Below are positions 62,876 to 64,000 of a stretch of 64,000 nt of DNA, piece after piece. Source of the stretch: Colwellia psychrerythraea (lineage in GTDB: Bacteria > Pseudomonadota > Gammaproteobacteria > Enterobacterales > Alteromonadaceae); NCBI RefSeq assembly GCF_000764185.1, contig NZ_JQEC01000015.1, forward strand, positions 124,001 to 188,000. The letters are read 5' to 3'. The number at the start of each line of letters is the position of its first letter. Positions within the stretch are counted from its first letter, which is position 1. The translations under genes were made by a program, and so were the position numbers. The notes under the pieces were generated by a model that did no database searches, was not told where the DNA came from, and saw only the letters and a list, made by a program, of their open reading frames with translations.

Positions 62876-64000
62876 TTAAGCCGCTTCAATCGCTTTTTTA
62901 ATCGATGTTTCAACTGTTGCATTAGCATTTTGTGAAACTTTTTTCTTATCTTTATCAAGCAACATAAGTAATGGTGGCAAGAATAAGAAATCAACGACAA
63001 GCGCTATGAAAATAGTAAGCGCTGTTAGGAAGCCCATATCAGCATTCATTTTAAATGATGATTGTGCCAGTACAATAAAGCCTGCAACTAAAACAAAGGT
63101 AGTCACCCACAATGCTCGTCCGACATTATCAAAAGCATAATGTACTGCCTCTTTCGGGTTAGCATTTTTATCACGTCGAGCATGAAGATACTTACTTAAA
63201 AAGTGCACGGTATCATCAACAACAATACCTAAGGTCATGCCAATAACAACCGAAAGACCTAAACCAACTTGTGCGCTAAGTAATCCCCAAAGGCCAAAAG
63301 CAATAGCGGCAGGCGCTAGATTTGGTAATAAACTGATAAGTCCGAAGCGCCAACTCTTTAACGCCACACCTAATAAGATAGAAATTAATACTAGTGCCAG
63401 TGTGGTACCAATAAGCATGCTAACGATGTTACGTTGACCTATATGGGCAAACATCAAACTTGGACTAGCAAAATCAACTTCGTACTGTGGTGCATGTTCA
63501 GCAAACCAGGCAATCATATCTGTTTCTACATTAATCAATTCATTACTGGTCATATTTTTGAAGGTTGCGACAATTCTAGATGCTGACTTATCAACGTCTA
63601 ATTGATTGTTTAAATCTAAGCCGTAAGGAAGAGACATTTCATACAACAATAGGTATTGCGCCGACATTTCAGGGCTGTCGGGTAATTTATACCAACTAGG
63701 ATCATCACCGTGCATATTCTTATTAAGACGCTTCAAAGTATCCGTAATCGTATTTACATGGTCCGTTTCAGGGCGAGCACGTAACCAATCACTAAAATCA
63801 CTGACACTATGCAAATATTCAGGGTCGTTAATACCACTTGATTTGCCGGTTTTAACCGAGATTTCAACAACCATCATACCTGATAGATTTTCTTGCATAT
63901 AATCCGTTGCGGTGCGATAGGGTACGGTTTCATCGAAGTATTTAACAAAATCATCATTGAGTTCATTGTTAGGAATGAACATGACTGAAGCGACAATCAA
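62876..64000 (-). CDS. RND/MMPL-family transporter, C-terminal part (5' end outside window)
   Basis: The last ~374 residues of a COG1033-type RND exporter. A periplasmic porter domain (TATDYMQENLSGMMVVEISVKTG) is followed by six membrane helices including GVALKSWRFGLISLLPNLAPAAIAFG and LGIVVDDTVHFLSKYLHARR, the conserved Asp pair of the proton path. Then come a cytoplasmic helix and YAFDNVGRALWVTTFVLVAG. Such exporters pair with LolA-like proteins to move lipids or hopanoid-type cargo. Confidence 0.9.
   Translation of the reverse strand: MIVASVMFIPNNELNDDFVKYFDETVPYRTATDYMQENLSGMMVVEISVKTGKSSGINDPEYLHSVSDFSDWLRARPETDHVNTITDTLKRLNKNMHGDDPSWYKLPDSPEMSAQYLLLYEMSLPYGLDLNNQLDVDKSASRIVATFKNMTSNELINVETDMIAWFAEHAPQYEVDFASPSLMFAHIGQRNIVSMLIGTTLALVLISILLGVALKSWRFGLISLLPNLAPAAIAFGLWGLLSAQVGLGLSVVIGMTLGIVVDDTVHFLSKYLHARRDKNANPKEAVHYAFDNVGRALWVTTFVLVAGFIVLAQSSFKMNADMGFLTALTIFIALVVDFLFLPPLLMLLDKDKKKVSQNANATVETSIKKAIEAA

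Overview
The window looks like chromosome of a marine, low-GC gammaproteobacterium of the Alteromonadales (Colwellia or Thalassotalea type). This is inferred from TonB-dependent receptors, several secreted zinc proteases with fibronectin-III repeats, a PEP-CTERM protein, a chromosomal Qnr protein, MiaE, and LytTR two-component systems. No rRNA, tRNA or CRISPR array was seen. The genus is inferred, not proven.

Layout. 1-15.6 kb is ordinary chromosome: the end of a TonB receptor, a VOC protein, a secreted metalloprotease, an MFS transporter, a CheZ-like protein, an exported HIT protein beside a Tat-exported S66 peptidase, a small beta-barrel, an HU-like pseudogene, a TauE/SafE permease and the mesX-mesD methionine synthase pair. 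About 15.7-35.4 kb is a 20-kb array of integron gene cassettes. Nearly all genes lie on the minus strand and each is followed by an attC-type palindrome of one family. No integron integrase lies where it should be (35.4-36.0 kb), so within this window the array is a CALIN (cluster of attC sites lacking an integron integrase). 36-47 kb holds qnr, two more FnIII metalloproteases (astacin and M64), a LytS/LytTR pair and a large TonB receptor. 47-64 kb holds a DapA-family/aldehyde dehydrogenase pair, a PEP-CTERM protein, miaE, a sulfotransferase, an acyl-CoA transferase-GNAT fusion with a histone-deacetylase-like gene, a serine hydrolase/LytS/LytTR operon, and an RND/LolA-like/beta-barrel operon running off the end.

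The most interesting part is 18.3-31.9 kb, the middle of the array. It packs likely antiphage genes as cassettes: a DUF4297-type nuclease with a HerA ATPase, a TIR-like (PF10137-type) protein, a RelA/SpoT-domain protein in operon with a CoiA-like nuclease, an RX4H HEPN protein and a possible further nuclease. The same stretch contains the parts of a small mobile element: a tyrosine integrase, an AlpA-like regulator, a phage gpA-type HUH replication protein and iteron-like repeats. One attC is split by about 167 bp carrying motifs also found beside the integrase gene, so a phage-type element and the cassette array have become interwoven. The RelA/SpoT + CoiA pair is the best candidate for an undescribed two-gene system.

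All functions are read from motifs and remembered family resemblance. No search was run.
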